Below, piece after piece: positions 8,382 to 17,638 of a DNA stretch of 64,000 bases (the stretch's first letter is position 1; every line of letters begins with the position of its first letter). The notes beneath the pieces are model-generated. The model saw only the letters and a program-made list of their open reading frames with translations. It searched no databases and was not told the DNA's origin. The position numbers and the translations under genes were made by a program. This DNA comes from Kitasatospora terrestris (GTDB lineage Bacteria > Actinomycetota > Actinomycetes > Streptomycetales > Streptomycetaceae). Where the stretch lies: contig NZ_BAABIS010000001.1 in assembly GCF_039542905.1 (NCBI RefSeq), forward strand, positions 930,001 through 994,000. The letters are read 5' to 3'.

Positions 8382-8987
8382 TCAGCTGCCCAGCCCGGCC
8401 GTACGGGCCATGTGCGCGGCGTACCAGGCCGGCCAGTCCTGGTCGTGGTGGCCGAGTTCCTCCTCGTACGTGCCGTGGGCGAGCGCCGCGTCGCGCAGTG
8501 CCGCCTCGACCTCGTCGGCCGAGCGGTAGACCACGTGCCCGATCCGGCCGGGGCGCCGCGTGGTGACCTCCTGCAGGACGAAGGTGTTGCCGTCCGGGTC
8601 GGTGAACGAGGCGAACGAGCCGTACGACTGCCGCGCCGGGTGCGGTCCGGGGACGCGCCCGGCGGTGCCGGCGTGGTGGAAGACTCCGCCGGCGTCGTGG
8701 AAGACCTCGCCGACCTCGACCCCGGCCGCGGCCAGCTCGGCGCGGGCCGCGACGACGTCGTCCACGACCAGGTGCACACCGTGCTCGGAGCCCGGCGCCG
8801 CGTCGGTCACGCCGCTGCCGATGACGATCGACGCGGCCGACCCGGGCGGGGTCAGGTGCACCACCCGGAAGCCGCCGGGGCCGGTGAAGTCGACGTCCTC
8901 GCGGAACCCGATCCGCGTCCAGAAGTCCTTGGCCCGGTCCACGTCCGACACCGGGACGACCACGACCTCGATCTTGTACTCCACCAT
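8382..8987 (-). CDS. VOC superfamily (glyoxalase/bleomycin-resistance fold) protein
   Basis: 201 residues; ATG at 8987 after GAAGGAGC. VEYKIEVVVVPVSDVDRAKDFWTRIGF and SEHGVHLVVDDVVAARAELAAAGV...ASFTDPDGNTFVLQEV are the two beta-alpha-beta-beta-beta halves of the vicinal-oxygen-chelate fold. A C-terminal extension (GHVVYRSADEVEAALRDAAL...HHDQDWPAWYAAHMA) is a helical tail seen in a subset of actinobacterial VOC proteins. It may be a dioxygenase, a glyoxalase-like enzyme or a ligand-binding protein. It is divergent from the SRPBCC-Ohr operon across a mirror-symmetric region, implying shared control. Confidence 0.85.
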   Translation of the reverse strand: MVEYKIEVVVVPVSDVDRAKDFWTRIGFREDVDFTGPGGFRVVHLTPPGSAASIVIGSGVTDAAPGSEHGVHLVVDDVVAARAELAAAGVEVGEVFHDAGGVFHHAGTAGRVPGPHPARQSYGSFASFTDPDGNTFVLQEVTTRRPGRIGHVVYRSADEVEAALRDAALAHGTYEEELGHHDQDWPAWYAAHMARTAGLGS

Positions 8988-9046
8988 CGTCAGCTCCTTC
9001 GCCGCCAGGGATGCCGTCCGCATCCACCGACGACGATCCCGCGGCC

Positions 9047-9153
9047 CGGACCCCGGTCGAGCCTGTGCCGGACCCTGGTCGTCACGGCCCGGGTACCGGC
9101 CGGGGCACTGGCCGGGCGGGGCCAGGGTCCGGCACCGGCTCGACCGGGGTCCG
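9047..9153. promoter_or_regulatory. Long inverted repeat between divergent VOC and SRPBCC genes
   Basis: Arms 9047-9078 and 9122-9153 are 32 bp each and match at 31 of 32 positions, centred on 9100 between the divergent starts. Within each arm the block CGGACCC-n-GG occurs twice, 22 bp apart (two helical turns), giving four copies. The symmetry points to a regulator-binding region or paired outward promoters, although a cruciform or transcript hairpin is also possible. Confidence 0.65.
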
Positions 9154-9232
9154 CCACCGGGGAGTCTGAGGGCACCCGTTCAGGCCGCCGGGCCCGTACG
9201 GACCACCGATCCGAGGAGCGCAGGGCGACCCC

Positions 9233-9688
9233 ATGGCAACCATCCACTTCACCGAGCGGACGCAGGCCACCCCCGAGCAGTTCGTGGCGAGCCTCACCGA
9301 CTTCGGGCCGGGACGCCGGGCCCTGTTCCCCAACAGCGCCGACGAGTACCTGCGGGTCCACGCGGAGGGAGTCGACCACGCGGACGTCACCGAGGGGTCG
9401 GGCGGTGTGTGGGAACGGCTGCGGTACGACTGGTCCGACCCGGACCGCGTGGTGATGACCACGACCGACTCCAACCTCTGGGGCGGCGCCTCCGGGCACA
9501 CCTACGCCTTCACCCGGCTGCCCGACGGGTCGACGCAGCTGGACGTCGTGGTCGTCCGCGAAGGCAAGAACCTCAAGGGCCGCGTCACCGGCCTGCTGCT
9601 GGGCACCGTTGGCCGGGGCGTCCTGGCGAAGGCGCTGAGGACGACGATCAGCGCGGTCGAGGCCCGCAACCGGCTGCCCCGCCCCTGA
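9233..9688 (+). CDS. SRPBCC (polyketide cyclase/Bet v1-fold) family protein
   Basis: 151 residues; ATG at 9233 after GAGGAGCGCAGGG. TIHFTERTQATPEQFVASLTDFGPGRRALFPNS opens the fold. VWERLRYDWSDPDRVVMTTTDSNLW and HTYAFTRLPDGSTQLDVVVVREGKNLKGRVTGLLLG give the curved beta sheet and the start of the long C-terminal helix. These proteins bind small hydrophobic ligands. It is the first gene of a likely two-gene operon with the Ohr gene, 54 bp downstream. Its divergent partner is a VOC protein. Confidence 0.8.
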   Translation: MATIHFTERTQATPEQFVASLTDFGPGRRALFPNSADEYLRVHAEGVDHADVTEGSGGVWERLRYDWSDPDRVVMTTTDSNLWGGASGHTYAFTRLPDGSTQLDVVVVREGKNLKGRVTGLLLGTVGRGVLAKALRTTISAVEARNRLPRP

Positions 9689-9742
9689 CCCGCGCTCCCC
9701 CGTACCCCAGCCCCCGATCCGTACCGGAAGGAAGAACCCACC

Positions 9743-10168
9743 ATGGCCGTCACCTACACCGCCACCGTCGACGTCACCGGCGAGGGCCGCAACGGCGGAA
9801 CCGCCCGCTCCAGCGACGGGCTGCTCGACCACCGCCTGTCCATTCCCAAGGAGCTCGGCGGGGCCGGCGACGCCACCAACCCGGAGCAGCTCCTGGCCGC
9901 CGGCTGGGCCGCCTGCTTCCTCGGCGCCCTCCGCCACGCCGCCGCCCAGCGCCGGATCAGGCTGACCAGCACCGCGATCAGCGCCGAGGTCACCCTCCAC
10001 CACGGCGACGACGGCGAGTTCTCGCTGCTGGCCACGCTGGCCCCGCGGCTCGGCGGCGTCGACCAGCCCACCGCCGAGGAGCTCGCCGAGGCCGCCCACC
10101 GGATCTGCCCCTACTCCAGGGCCACCCGCGGCAACATCCCCGTCACCGTCCACGCCACCGCCGTCTGA
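9743..10168 (+). CDS. ohr: Organic hydroperoxide resistance protein (Ohr/OsmC family)
   Basis: 141 residues; ATG at 9743 after GGAAGGAAG. The two redox Cys are visible: C58 in LLAAGWAACFLGAL and C122 in HRICPYSRATRGNIPV, the standard Ohr pair. Ohr reduces organic peroxides in the cytosol using lipoyl or thiol donors. The N-terminal TGEGRNGGTARSSDGLLDHRLSIPKELGG is the typical dimer-forming strand region. It probably shares the mRNA of the SRPBCC gene. No adjacent OhrR-type MarR regulator is seen, so control may come from the inverted-repeat region upstream of the operon. Confidence 0.92.
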   Translation: MAVTYTATVDVTGEGRNGGTARSSDGLLDHRLSIPKELGGAGDATNPEQLLAAGWAACFLGALRHAAAQRRIRLTSTAISAEVTLHHGDDGEFSLLATLAPRLGGVDQPTAEELAEAAHRICPYSRATRGNIPVTVHATAV

Positions 10169-10185
10169 CCACCCGCGTCAGCCGC

Positions 10186-10239
10186 CCTCGACCCGCCGTC
10201 GCCGGCGCCAAGGAGCGTGCCCGCAACGGCGGGTCGAGG
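10186..10239. terminator. Bidirectional terminator between ohr and ssgA-like gene
   Basis: A 14-bp perfect stem CCTCGACCCGCCGT / ACGGCGGGTCGAGG with a 26-nt loop lies between convergent genes ending at 10168 and 10257. Confidence 0.75.
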
Positions 10240-10256
10240 ACGGAGCCCCACCGGCT

Positions 10257-10682
10257 TCAGTCGGCGCCGAGGCACTGCGCCAGCAGCGCGTCGATGTCCA
10301 GGTGCTCGGACTCCGAACCGGCCGGGACCAGCCGGAAGCTGTCGGCGAGGAAGGCGGTGACCGCCTCGGCCGGGGCGCTGACCACCGCCTGCCCGGTCTC
10401 GCCGACCAGGGTGATGCGGATCTCGCCCTCGGCGCCCGGACAGACCCTCACGTCGCCGTCCCCGGCGGGCGCGCACCGGCCCTCGTTCAGGAGGTCGCGG
10501 CCGAACCACCAGGACACCGGCTCGTCGCCGTCGACGCACTCGCACTCGTCCACCGGGAAGAACAGGCACGCGGCGAAGGGGTGATCGGCGTCGAAGCGCA
10601 GCTCCGCGGGGACCGGGAGGTGGGGCAGCGGGCTCTCCGGGAAGGTGACGGGCATCGGGCGGACCGCGGACATCGACATCAT
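10257..10682 (-). CDS. SsgA-family sporulation/cell division regulator
   Basis: 141 residues; start ATG at 10682 with AAGGAG 8 nt upstream (in-frame ATGs follow closely at 10679 and 10673). The SALP pattern is clear: PVPAELRFDADHPFAACLFFPV, then WWFGRDLLNEGRCAPAGDGDVRVCPGAEGEIRITLVG, and AEAVTAFLADSFRLVPAGSESEHLDIDALLAQCLG. SsgA-like proteins control septum placement and spore wall formation in sporulating actinomycetes, acting near FtsZ. Acidic C-terminus as usual. An unusual CECVDGDEP insertion sits after FFPVDE. No partner gene is nearby; which SALP subtype it is cannot be told here. Confidence 0.88.
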   Translation of the reverse strand: MMSMSAVRPMPVTFPESPLPHLPVPAELRFDADHPFAACLFFPVDECECVDGDEPVSWWFGRDLLNEGRCAPAGDGDVRVCPGAEGEIRITLVGETGQAVVSAPAEAVTAFLADSFRLVPAGSESEHLDIDALLAQCLGAD

Positions 10683-10878
10683 CGAGCACTCTCCTTGCGG
10701 CGTCGTACCGGCCCCGGGCCCGACTGTAGGCACACGGCCGTCCACGGCGCGGCCCGTCGGCCGAGGCCCCCCGAAACCTCCACCTGCTCCCCGCATCCGG
10801 GACACCCACCGGTCGGCGGGGTGACAGGCCGTCCGCGCGAGCCGGGCGGACAGGAAGGGGAGGGAATTGGGTTGTGCG

Positions 10879-10895
10879 CAGCCCGTTCGGGGCTG
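10879..10895. promoter_or_regulatory. Small hairpin upstream of LppU-like gene
   Basis: CAGCCC-GTTCG-GGGCTG, a 6-bp stem about 60 bp upstream of the TTG start at 10954. TAATCT (10912-10917) downstream could be a -10. Possibly an operator; weak evidence. Confidence 0.3.
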
Positions 10896-10953
10896 TTGGG
10901 TGGCGCAGCGGTAATCTGCCGTGCCGCTTCGTCGCCCGAGTGAAGGAACCCCT

Positions 10954-11415
10954 TTGAGCACTCCGCCGCTGCCCGACGCCGCCACCGGCCCCGCCGGGCC
11001 CCAGGCCGCGCCGGCGCCCGCGCACGCGCCCCAGTACGCGCCCGAGTTCGCGTTCGCGCCCCCGCCGATACCGTTCGAACCGGTCGAGGCGCCCAAGTCC
11101 CGCCGGATCCCCGGCATCCTGAAGATCGGCGCGATGGTCGTGGTGATCGCGGCGGCGCTCGCCGTGGCCGCGTACGTCTCCCGGGACAACCCGGCCGCGG
11201 CGAAGGCCGGTGACTGCGCGCACAACGCCGGCACCGACAGCAAGCCGGACATGAGCCTGGTGGACTGCGGCTCGGCGAACGCGGAGTTCACCGTGCTCAA
11301 GGTCGTCCACGGCGCCAACGAGAAGGAGTGCGAGACGGAGCAGGCGCTGGTGGCCACCTACGTCGAGACGCGTCGCAGCTCCACCCTGGTGCTGTGCCTG
11401 GGCGAGCGCCGCTGA
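10954..11415 (+). CDS. Single-pass membrane protein with Pro/Ala-rich N-terminus (LppU/SCO3897-like)
   Basis: 153 residues. TTG at 10954 is chosen because GAAGGAA lies 6 nt upstream. Residues about 1-48 are Pro/Ala-rich and cytosolic (PPLPDAATGPAGPQAAPAPAHAP). KSRRIPGILKIGAMVVVIAAALAVAAYVS is a positive-inside transmembrane helix. The outside domain has four Cys: GDCAHNAG, LVDCGSANAEFTVLKVV, KECETEQ and LVLCLGERR, so two disulfides are likely. The family is common in Streptomyces and has no established function. It has its own promoter region and convergent neighbours on both sides. Confidence 0.75.
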   Translation: MSTPPLPDAATGPAGPQAAPAPAHAPQYAPEFAFAPPPIPFEPVEAPKSRRIPGILKIGAMVVVIAAALAVAAYVSRDNPAAAKAGDCAHNAGTDSKPDMSLVDCGSANAEFTVLKVVHGANEKECETEQALVATYVETRRSSTLVLCLGERR

Positions 11416-11592
11416 CCTGACGCCGTGCCGGACCGGCGCCCTGCCCGGGGCGCGTGGTCATCGGCCGGGGTGCCCGGCTGCGGACGTCTGCCGCTCGGGC
11501 AGCCAGGCGCGGTAGCGGCGCAGGGCCCGGCGCTCCGGAGATCACCTTCTGACCGACCGGCCCAGCACCGGCCCGCACCGGCCCCCGGGCCG

Positions 11593-12291
11593 TCAGGACA
11601 GGTCGGCCACCAGGCGGTTGGCGAGCCGCCTGGACGAGCCGGGGTTCTGACCGGTGTAGAGGGCTCGGTCGACCTCGATGTGCGGCACCAGTGGGAGGGC
11701 GCCCTTGGCGTAGTCCGCACCGCTCTCGCGCAGTCTGTCCTCCAGGTACCAGGGGGCCTTGCGGCCGAAGCCGGTCAACTTCTCCTCGACGTTGGACAGC
11801 GCGGTGACCCGGTGGCCGGCGAAGGGCCAGGACCCGTCGTCGTTCCTGGCCGCCAGCAGTGCCGCCGGGCCGTGGCAGAGCAGGGCCAGCGGCCGGCCGG
11901 AGGCGAGCCTCGCGGTGAGGAGCGCGCCTGACACCTCGTCGTGCGACAGGTCCTCCATCGGACCGTGGCCTCCGGGGTAGAAGACCAGGTCGAAGTCGTC
12001 GGGGTCCACGTCGCCGATGGAGGCCGGGCTGCGCAGCTCCCCCTGGATCGTGGCGAGGTGGTCGGCGACCTCGCGGAGGGTGCCGGGCAGGCCGGCGGTG
12101 CGGCCCATGCTGATCCTGTCCAGGGTGGGCCGTTTCCCTCCCGGGGTGGCGATCACGGCCTCCCACCCGGCCCCGGAGAAGATCCTGTGCGGCACCGCCA
12201 GCTCCTCGCCCCAGAAGCCCGTGGGGTGCTTGGAGCCGTCCTTGAGCGTCCAGGTGTCGGCCGCCGTCACCACGAAGAGGACTCGGTTCAT
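11593..12291 (-). CDS. DJ-1/PfpI family (Hsp31-like, class I glutamine amidotransferase fold) protein
   Basis: 232 residues; ATG at 12291 after AGGAAGG. RVLFVVTAADTWTLKDGSKHPTGFWGEELAVPHRIFSGAGWEAVIATPGG opens the Rossmann-like fold. FYPGGHGPMEDL supplies the acidic loop. LALLCHGPAALLAAR is the nucleophile elbow with the conserved Cys. The layout fits Hsp31-like proteins, which act as glyoxalase III or protein deglycase. The Cys, a nearby His and an acidic residue give a plausible triad. It sits downstream of copA on the same strand, with about 110 bp between them. Confidence 0.88.
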   Translation of the reverse strand: MNRVLFVVTAADTWTLKDGSKHPTGFWGEELAVPHRIFSGAGWEAVIATPGGKRPTLDRISMGRTAGLPGTLREVADHLATIQGELRSPASIGDVDPDDFDLVFYPGGHGPMEDLSHDEVSGALLTARLASGRPLALLCHGPAALLAARNDDGSWPFAGHRVTALSNVEEKLTGFGRKAPWYLEDRLRESGADYAKGALPLVPHIEVDRALYTGQNPGSSRRLANRLVADLS

Positions 12292-12399
12292 GGTCTCGCC
12301 TTCCTGCGTGCACCACCGACCTGCCCAGCTTGCCCACAGATCGGCGGTGGCGGCGCGTTCGCGCGGTGAGCGGTGCACCCATAACGGCAGGGGACGTGG

Positions 12400-14646
<2,247 letters not shown>

Positions 14647-14689
14647 CTGGGCTCCTCGTGGTCGTCGTCGGTGGGGCGGCGCCGGAGGG

Positions 14690-14722
14690 CGGTCCCGCTA
14701 CCCCCCGGGGGTAGCGGGACCG
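14690..14722. promoter_or_regulatory. 33-bp palindrome between copZ and copA (CsoR-like site or attenuator hairpin)
   Basis: Perfect 16-bp arms around a single C at 14706. The centre, CTACCCCCCGGGGGTAG, resembles the CsoR operator core, while the outer CGGTCCCG/CGGGACCG makes a very stable stem. It could be a second operator for copA, a partial terminator that lowers copA relative to copZ, or both. Confidence 0.65.
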
Positions 14723-14754
14723 TGAGCCTCCTGGCGGATGGGGCGGCGGGCGCG

Positions 14755-15039
14755 TCAGGCCCGGCCGGTGAGCTCGTAGCCGGCGTCGTCGATCGCGGCG
14801 CGCAGGGCCTCGTCGTCGATCGCGGTCGCGGCGGAGACGGTCACCAGGCCGCCCTTGACGTCGACCGAGACGGCGGTGACGCCCGGGAGCGCGGCGACGG
14901 CCTTGCCGACGGCCTGCTCGCAGTGGCCGCAGGTCATTCCGGCGACCGTGTAGACGGTGGTGGCGGGCGCGTTCTCGACCACGACGGTCGCGGTGGCGGC
15001 GGCGGTCGAGCAGGTGCCTTCGGTCGAACAGCAGGACAT
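14755..15039 (-). CDS. copZ: Copper chaperone (heavy-metal-associated domain)
   Basis: 94 residues. ATG at 15039 follows GGAGGAAGCC. The HMA domain carries YTVAGMTCGHCEQAVGKAVAALPGV with the two copper-ligating Cys. It ends in DEALRAAIDDAGYEL. The N-terminal MSCCSTEGTC adds three extra Cys, a feature of some actinobacterial CopZ proteins that may bind additional Cu(I). It delivers cytosolic Cu(I) to CopA or to the repressor. It is the first gene of the copZ-copA unit, under a CsoR-type operator placed in its promoter spacer. Confidence 0.93.
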   Translation of the reverse strand: MSCCSTEGTCSTAAATATVVVENAPATTVYTVAGMTCGHCEQAVGKAVAALPGVTAVSVDVKGGLVTVSAATAIDDEALRAAIDDAGYELTGRA

Positions 15040-15066
15040 GGCTTCCTCCGGTGCAGTCAGTTCGAT

Positions 15067-15087
15067 GGATACCCCCACGAGGTATCC
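15067..15087 (-). promoter_or_regulatory. Secondary degenerate CsoR-like site before copZ
   Basis: GGATACCCCCACGAGGTATCC keeps outer arms GGATACC/GGTATCC but lacks the G-run of the main operator. It lies 27 bp upstream of the copZ start, probably near the transcription start. Confidence 0.45.
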
Positions 15088-15101
15088 CTTGCGGCGAGTT
15101 C

Positions 15102-15130
15102 TTTATACCCCCAGGGGGTATGTATCGCAA
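15102..15130 (-). promoter_or_regulatory. copZ promoter with CsoR operator in the spacer
   Basis: On the minus strand, TTGCGA (15125-15130) and TATAAA (15102-15107) are separated by exactly 17 bp. That spacer is filled by the palindrome ATACCCCCAGGGGGTAT (15105-15121), the established CsoR operator type. Copper binding to the repressor would free the promoter. Confidence 0.85.
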
Positions 15131-15391
15131 CCCTCGGCGAACGGACAGCGGCCAGGCCGCGGACAGGCCGACGGTCGGATCGCCGGGGCGGATGCCATGG
15201 CGGCCACCGCCGACAGCGGACCCGGACTGCCACATGATCGACAGTGCGGCGGCCATCGACACCGCACCCGACCCCGTCCGCCCCATGACGATCGCCGCCC
15301 ACGACGGCGCCCGGATGCTGGACCTGGCGGGGCCCGTACCGCGAGCACTTCCGCGCAACCCCCGATGGGCCACCACGGCGGACCGGCGGAG

Positions 15392-15411
15392 CCGCCCCCC
15401 CCCCTGGGGGG
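15392..15411. promoter_or_regulatory. C-run/G-run element, possible degenerate CsoR site
   Basis: A run of C followed by TGGGGGG upstream of the copper-regulated secreted gene resembles the CsoR core but lacks the flanking TA. Function uncertain. Confidence 0.25.
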
Positions 15412-15448
15412 CAACCACGACACACCCCCGCAGATCCGCGGGCACAGG

Positions 15449-15478
15449 TTGACCAGATACCCCCAGGGGGTATCTAAT
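15449..15478 (+). promoter_or_regulatory. CsoR-type promoter/operator of the secreted His-rich gene
   Basis: TTGACC (15449-15454) is followed by the perfect 21-bp palindrome AGATACCCCC-A-GGGGGTATCT (15455-15475), which overlaps the expected -10 near 15471-15478. The geometry mirrors the copZ promoter, so this gene should be copper-induced together with copZA. Confidence 0.8.
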
Positions 15479-15532
15479 GCGGGCGTCGGAGGTCCGACGC
15501 ACCGACCACTCCACGTGTCCGAGGGAGCCCTC

Positions 15533-16471
15533 ATGAACACCGCGCTGAAGATCACCGCCTTCGTCGCCGGCATCGCCACCGTCTTCGGCGCCTCGTACGG
15601 CGTCGGCAACGCCACCGGTACCGGCGCACCGCCGTCACGGACGTCCGACAGCGCCAGGCACGCGCCCGCCGCCACGCCGAGCGCGCAGTCCGGCGAACAC
15701 CTGCCGGGCGGTCTCCAGGTCTCCGACCGCGGCTGGACGCTCGGCCTGGAGAACCCCTTCGTCACCGCCGGCGCCCCCACCGAGCTGCGGTTCCGCGTGC
15801 TCGGCCCGGACGGCCGACCGGTCACCGAGTACCGCACGCAGCACGAGAAGGAGCTGCACCTGATCGTCGCCCCGCGCGACCTCTCCACCTTCCAGCACCT
15901 GCACCCGGTCCGCGCCGCCGACGGCACCTGGAGCACGCCCGTCGCCCTCCCGGCCGCCGGGGAGTACCGGGTCATCGCCGACTTCGCGCCGGCCGGCACC
16001 GACGGGGGCCTCGCCCTCGGCGCCGACCTGCACGCCGCCGGCGACCTGCGCCCCTCCGCACTGCCGCAGACCGGACGGACCGTCACCGCCGACGGCTACA
16101 CCGTCGTCCTGACCGGCGACCTCACCCCGGGCCGGGCCGGCCGGCTCACCCTCACCGTCAGCCGCGACGGCCGCCCGGTCACCGACCTCCAGCCGTACCT
16201 CGGCGCCGGCGGTCACCTGGTCGCCCTGCGCGCCGGTGACCTCGCCTACCTCCACGTCCACCCCGACGGCGGGGGCACCACCGGCGGCCCCGCCGTCTCC
16301 TTCACCACCACCGCACCCAGCAGCGGCGACTACCGGCTCTTCCTGGACTTCAAGCACCAGGACACCGTGCACACCGCCGCCTTCACCCTCCCCGCGACGA
16401 CCACCGCTCCCCCGGCGCCCCCGACCACCGGGGCGACACCCACCACCCACGACGCCGACCACGGGCACTGA
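15533..16471 (+). CDS. Copper-regulated secreted/anchored His-rich protein
   Basis: 312 residues; ATG at 15533 after GAGGGAG. ALKITAFVAGIATVFGASYGVGNATG is a membrane or signal segment with no lipobox Cys. The outside part has two beta-sandwich-like repeats, each with His-containing motifs: STFQHLHPVRAADG in the first and LAYLHVHPDGGG plus FLDFKHQDTVH in the second. It ends in THDADHGH. These His clusters suggest extracytoplasmic copper binding. The domain resembles YtkA/CopC-like folds, but that is a guess. It is divergent from copZA and carries its own perfect CsoR operator, so it is part of the copper response. Confidence 0.75.
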   Translation: MNTALKITAFVAGIATVFGASYGVGNATGTGAPPSRTSDSARHAPAATPSAQSGEHLPGGLQVSDRGWTLGLENPFVTAGAPTELRFRVLGPDGRPVTEYRTQHEKELHLIVAPRDLSTFQHLHPVRAADGTWSTPVALPAAGEYRVIADFAPAGTDGGLALGADLHAAGDLRPSALPQTGRTVTADGYTVVLTGDLTPGRAGRLTLTVSRDGRPVTDLQPYLGAGGHLVALRAGDLAYLHVHPDGGGTTGGPAVSFTTTAPSSGDYRLFLDFKHQDTVHTAAFTLPATTTAPPAPPTTGATPTTHDADHGH

Positions 16472-16493
16472 GACCCGCCGCCGGCTCCGCGGC

Positions 16494-16509
16494 CCGCGCG
16501 TTCGCGCGG
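16494..16509 (+). terminator. Short hairpin after the His-rich gene
   Basis: CCGCGCG-TT-CGCGCGG, 7-bp stem, 22 nt after the stop, between convergent genes. Weak. Confidence 0.4.
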
Positions 16510-16515
16510 TGGGCG

Positions 16516-16674
16516 TCAGCCGCCGGTGCGGGCGTGACGCGGACGGCCGGCCCTGTCGCCGCGGCCGGACTCGGCCCGCGGCCCGCGGTGGCGGGGACCG
16601 GGGCGGGAGGCGGTGGCGGTCAGCACCGCGGCGATCGCGAGAGGCGCCAGCAGCAGCACCGTGGCAGTGGACAT
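16516..16674 (-). CDS. 52-residue single-pass membrane micro-protein
   Basis: ATG at 16674 is preceded by GGAGGTGCGT, a near-ideal ribosome site. Residues 2-22 (STATVLLLAPLAIAAVLTATA) form one hydrophobic helix. The remainder is Arg/Gly-rich and soluble (RPGPRHRGPRAESGRGDRAGRPRHARTGG) and ends at TGA 16516. It is convergent with the copper-regulated secreted gene. The function is unknown. Ribosome site, start and membrane helix together make a real gene likely despite its length. Confidence 0.6.
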   Translation of the reverse strand: MSTATVLLLAPLAIAAVLTATASRPGPRHRGPRAESGRGDRAGRPRHARTGG

Positions 16675-16770
16675 ACGCACCTCCGGTCAGTGGACGAACC
16701 TGCTAGTCGGCTGCCCCCACCCGCTCGGAACATGCGGGCAGTGCCTCCCGTTCACGCCGTCGGCCCCGTC

Positions 16771-16814
16771 CGGCTACGGCACCGGAGTGAGCGGATCACC
16801 CGGTGCCGTAGCCG
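16771..16814 (-). terminator. Terminator downstream of the terpene-cyclase remnant
   Basis: A 15-bp perfect stem CGGCTACGGCACCGG / CCGGTGCCGTAGCCG with a 14-nt loop, about 25 nt past the stop at 16839. Confidence 0.8.
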
Positions 16815-16838
16815 GTGGAGCGCCCCGGCGCGAAGCTG

Positions 16839-17030
16839 TCAGCGGGCGACGACGGCCGCGGCGCGGGCGGCAAGCTCGGCGCCGATCCGGGCGTCGGACG
16901 TACCGAGGCCGCGGGCTTCGGGCAGAGCGAAGGCCGCGGCGCGGTGGGCCGGCCGGGAGCATGCCCGGCGGGAATTCAGCCGCGCCGGATGCGGCAGGTA
17001 GAAATCGGGCAGTACGAACGGCTCGGCCAT
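16839..17030 (-). pseudogene. Truncated geosmin-synthase-like terpene cyclase head
   Basis: The 63-residue frame begins MAEPFVLPDFYLPHPARLN, which is the signature N-terminus of geosmin / 2-methylisoborneol synthases (family pattern F-x-L-P-x-F-Y-x-P-H-P-A-R-L-N). The normal continuation (PHLxxARAHSxxWAxxMGM, then the Asp-rich metal site) is missing. Instead there is an unrelated Ala/Arg-rich tail (ARIGAELAARAAAVVAR) and a stop. A GGGGGACG ribosome site and an upstream TAGTGT -10-like element (17211-17216, minus strand) persist, as does a terminator downstream. So the ends of a gene survive without its catalytic body. I read it as a deletion remnant; a true small protein is less likely. Confidence 0.6.
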
Positions 17031-17233
17031 CGGCGTCCCCCACCGGAAGGCGGCCGGTCCCGAGTACCCGGCCGCGAACGTCACCCAGTCTCGACGGCCG
17101 GGGCGGGCCCGGTAAGACGCGTACGGCAGCGCCGAGGCGGCGTACGCCCACGATCGCACCCCCCTCCTTCGGGTGAATCCCACCGATGCACCTGTGGCAC
17201 CGCGTCGCCGACACTACGATCCCCACCCGACCC

Positions 17234-17638
17234 CTACGGGGTCGTCGGGTCCTGCGGCAGTTCCGCGTCCTCGGCCGGTGCGGGCCCGTCCACGCCGGTC
17301 CCTTCCCCGGGCACCGTGGCCGCGCCCTCGCCGGCGCCACCGCTCACGGTGGCCTCCCGGACGGTCCGTCCGGCCGTGTCCGCAGGCGTACCGGCACCGC
17401 CCGCCGCACCCGCCGCACCCAGCCGGCCGGCAAGCAGCCGTTTGCCGATCTCGGCGCCCTTGCGGCTGTCGGCCTGCGCCTTGCGGAACAACTCCGCGAC
17501 CTCGCCGTCGCCCGCCCGCTCCGCGTCCCGGACGTACGTCTCCAGGCGCAGCGCGTTGCTCAGGCAGGCCTCGACGTACCAGATCAGGTCGTAGTCCTGG
17601 TCCTTGGTGCCGGTGGCACCGGCGGTCTCCTCGGTCAT
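17234..17638 (-). CDS. Hypothetical four-helix-like protein
   Basis: 134 residues; ATG at 17638 after GAAGGAG. The N-terminal 75 residues are helical and conserved-looking: TKDQDYDLIWYVEACLSNALRLETYVRDAERAGDGEVAELFRKAQADSRKGAEIGKRLLAGRL. This arrangement of helices with E, D and R spacing resembles ferritin-like or DUF-type stress proteins of streptomycetes, but there is no visible metal motif. The C-terminal 55 residues are low-complexity Gly/Ala/Thr/Pro. The start overlaps the upstream phosphatase remnant by ATGA. Function unknown; cytosolic. Confidence 0.72.
   Translation of the reverse strand: MTEETAGATGTKDQDYDLIWYVEACLSNALRLETYVRDAERAGDGEVAELFRKAQADSRKGAEIGKRLLAGRLGAAGAAGGAGTPADTAGRTVREATVSGGAGEGAATVPGEGTGVDGPAPAEDAELPQDPTTP

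Noticed and set aside
5551-8529. 992-residue plus-strand frame
   Set aside because: Antisense shadow of the LAL regulator, rich in Arg/Gly/Val without domains.
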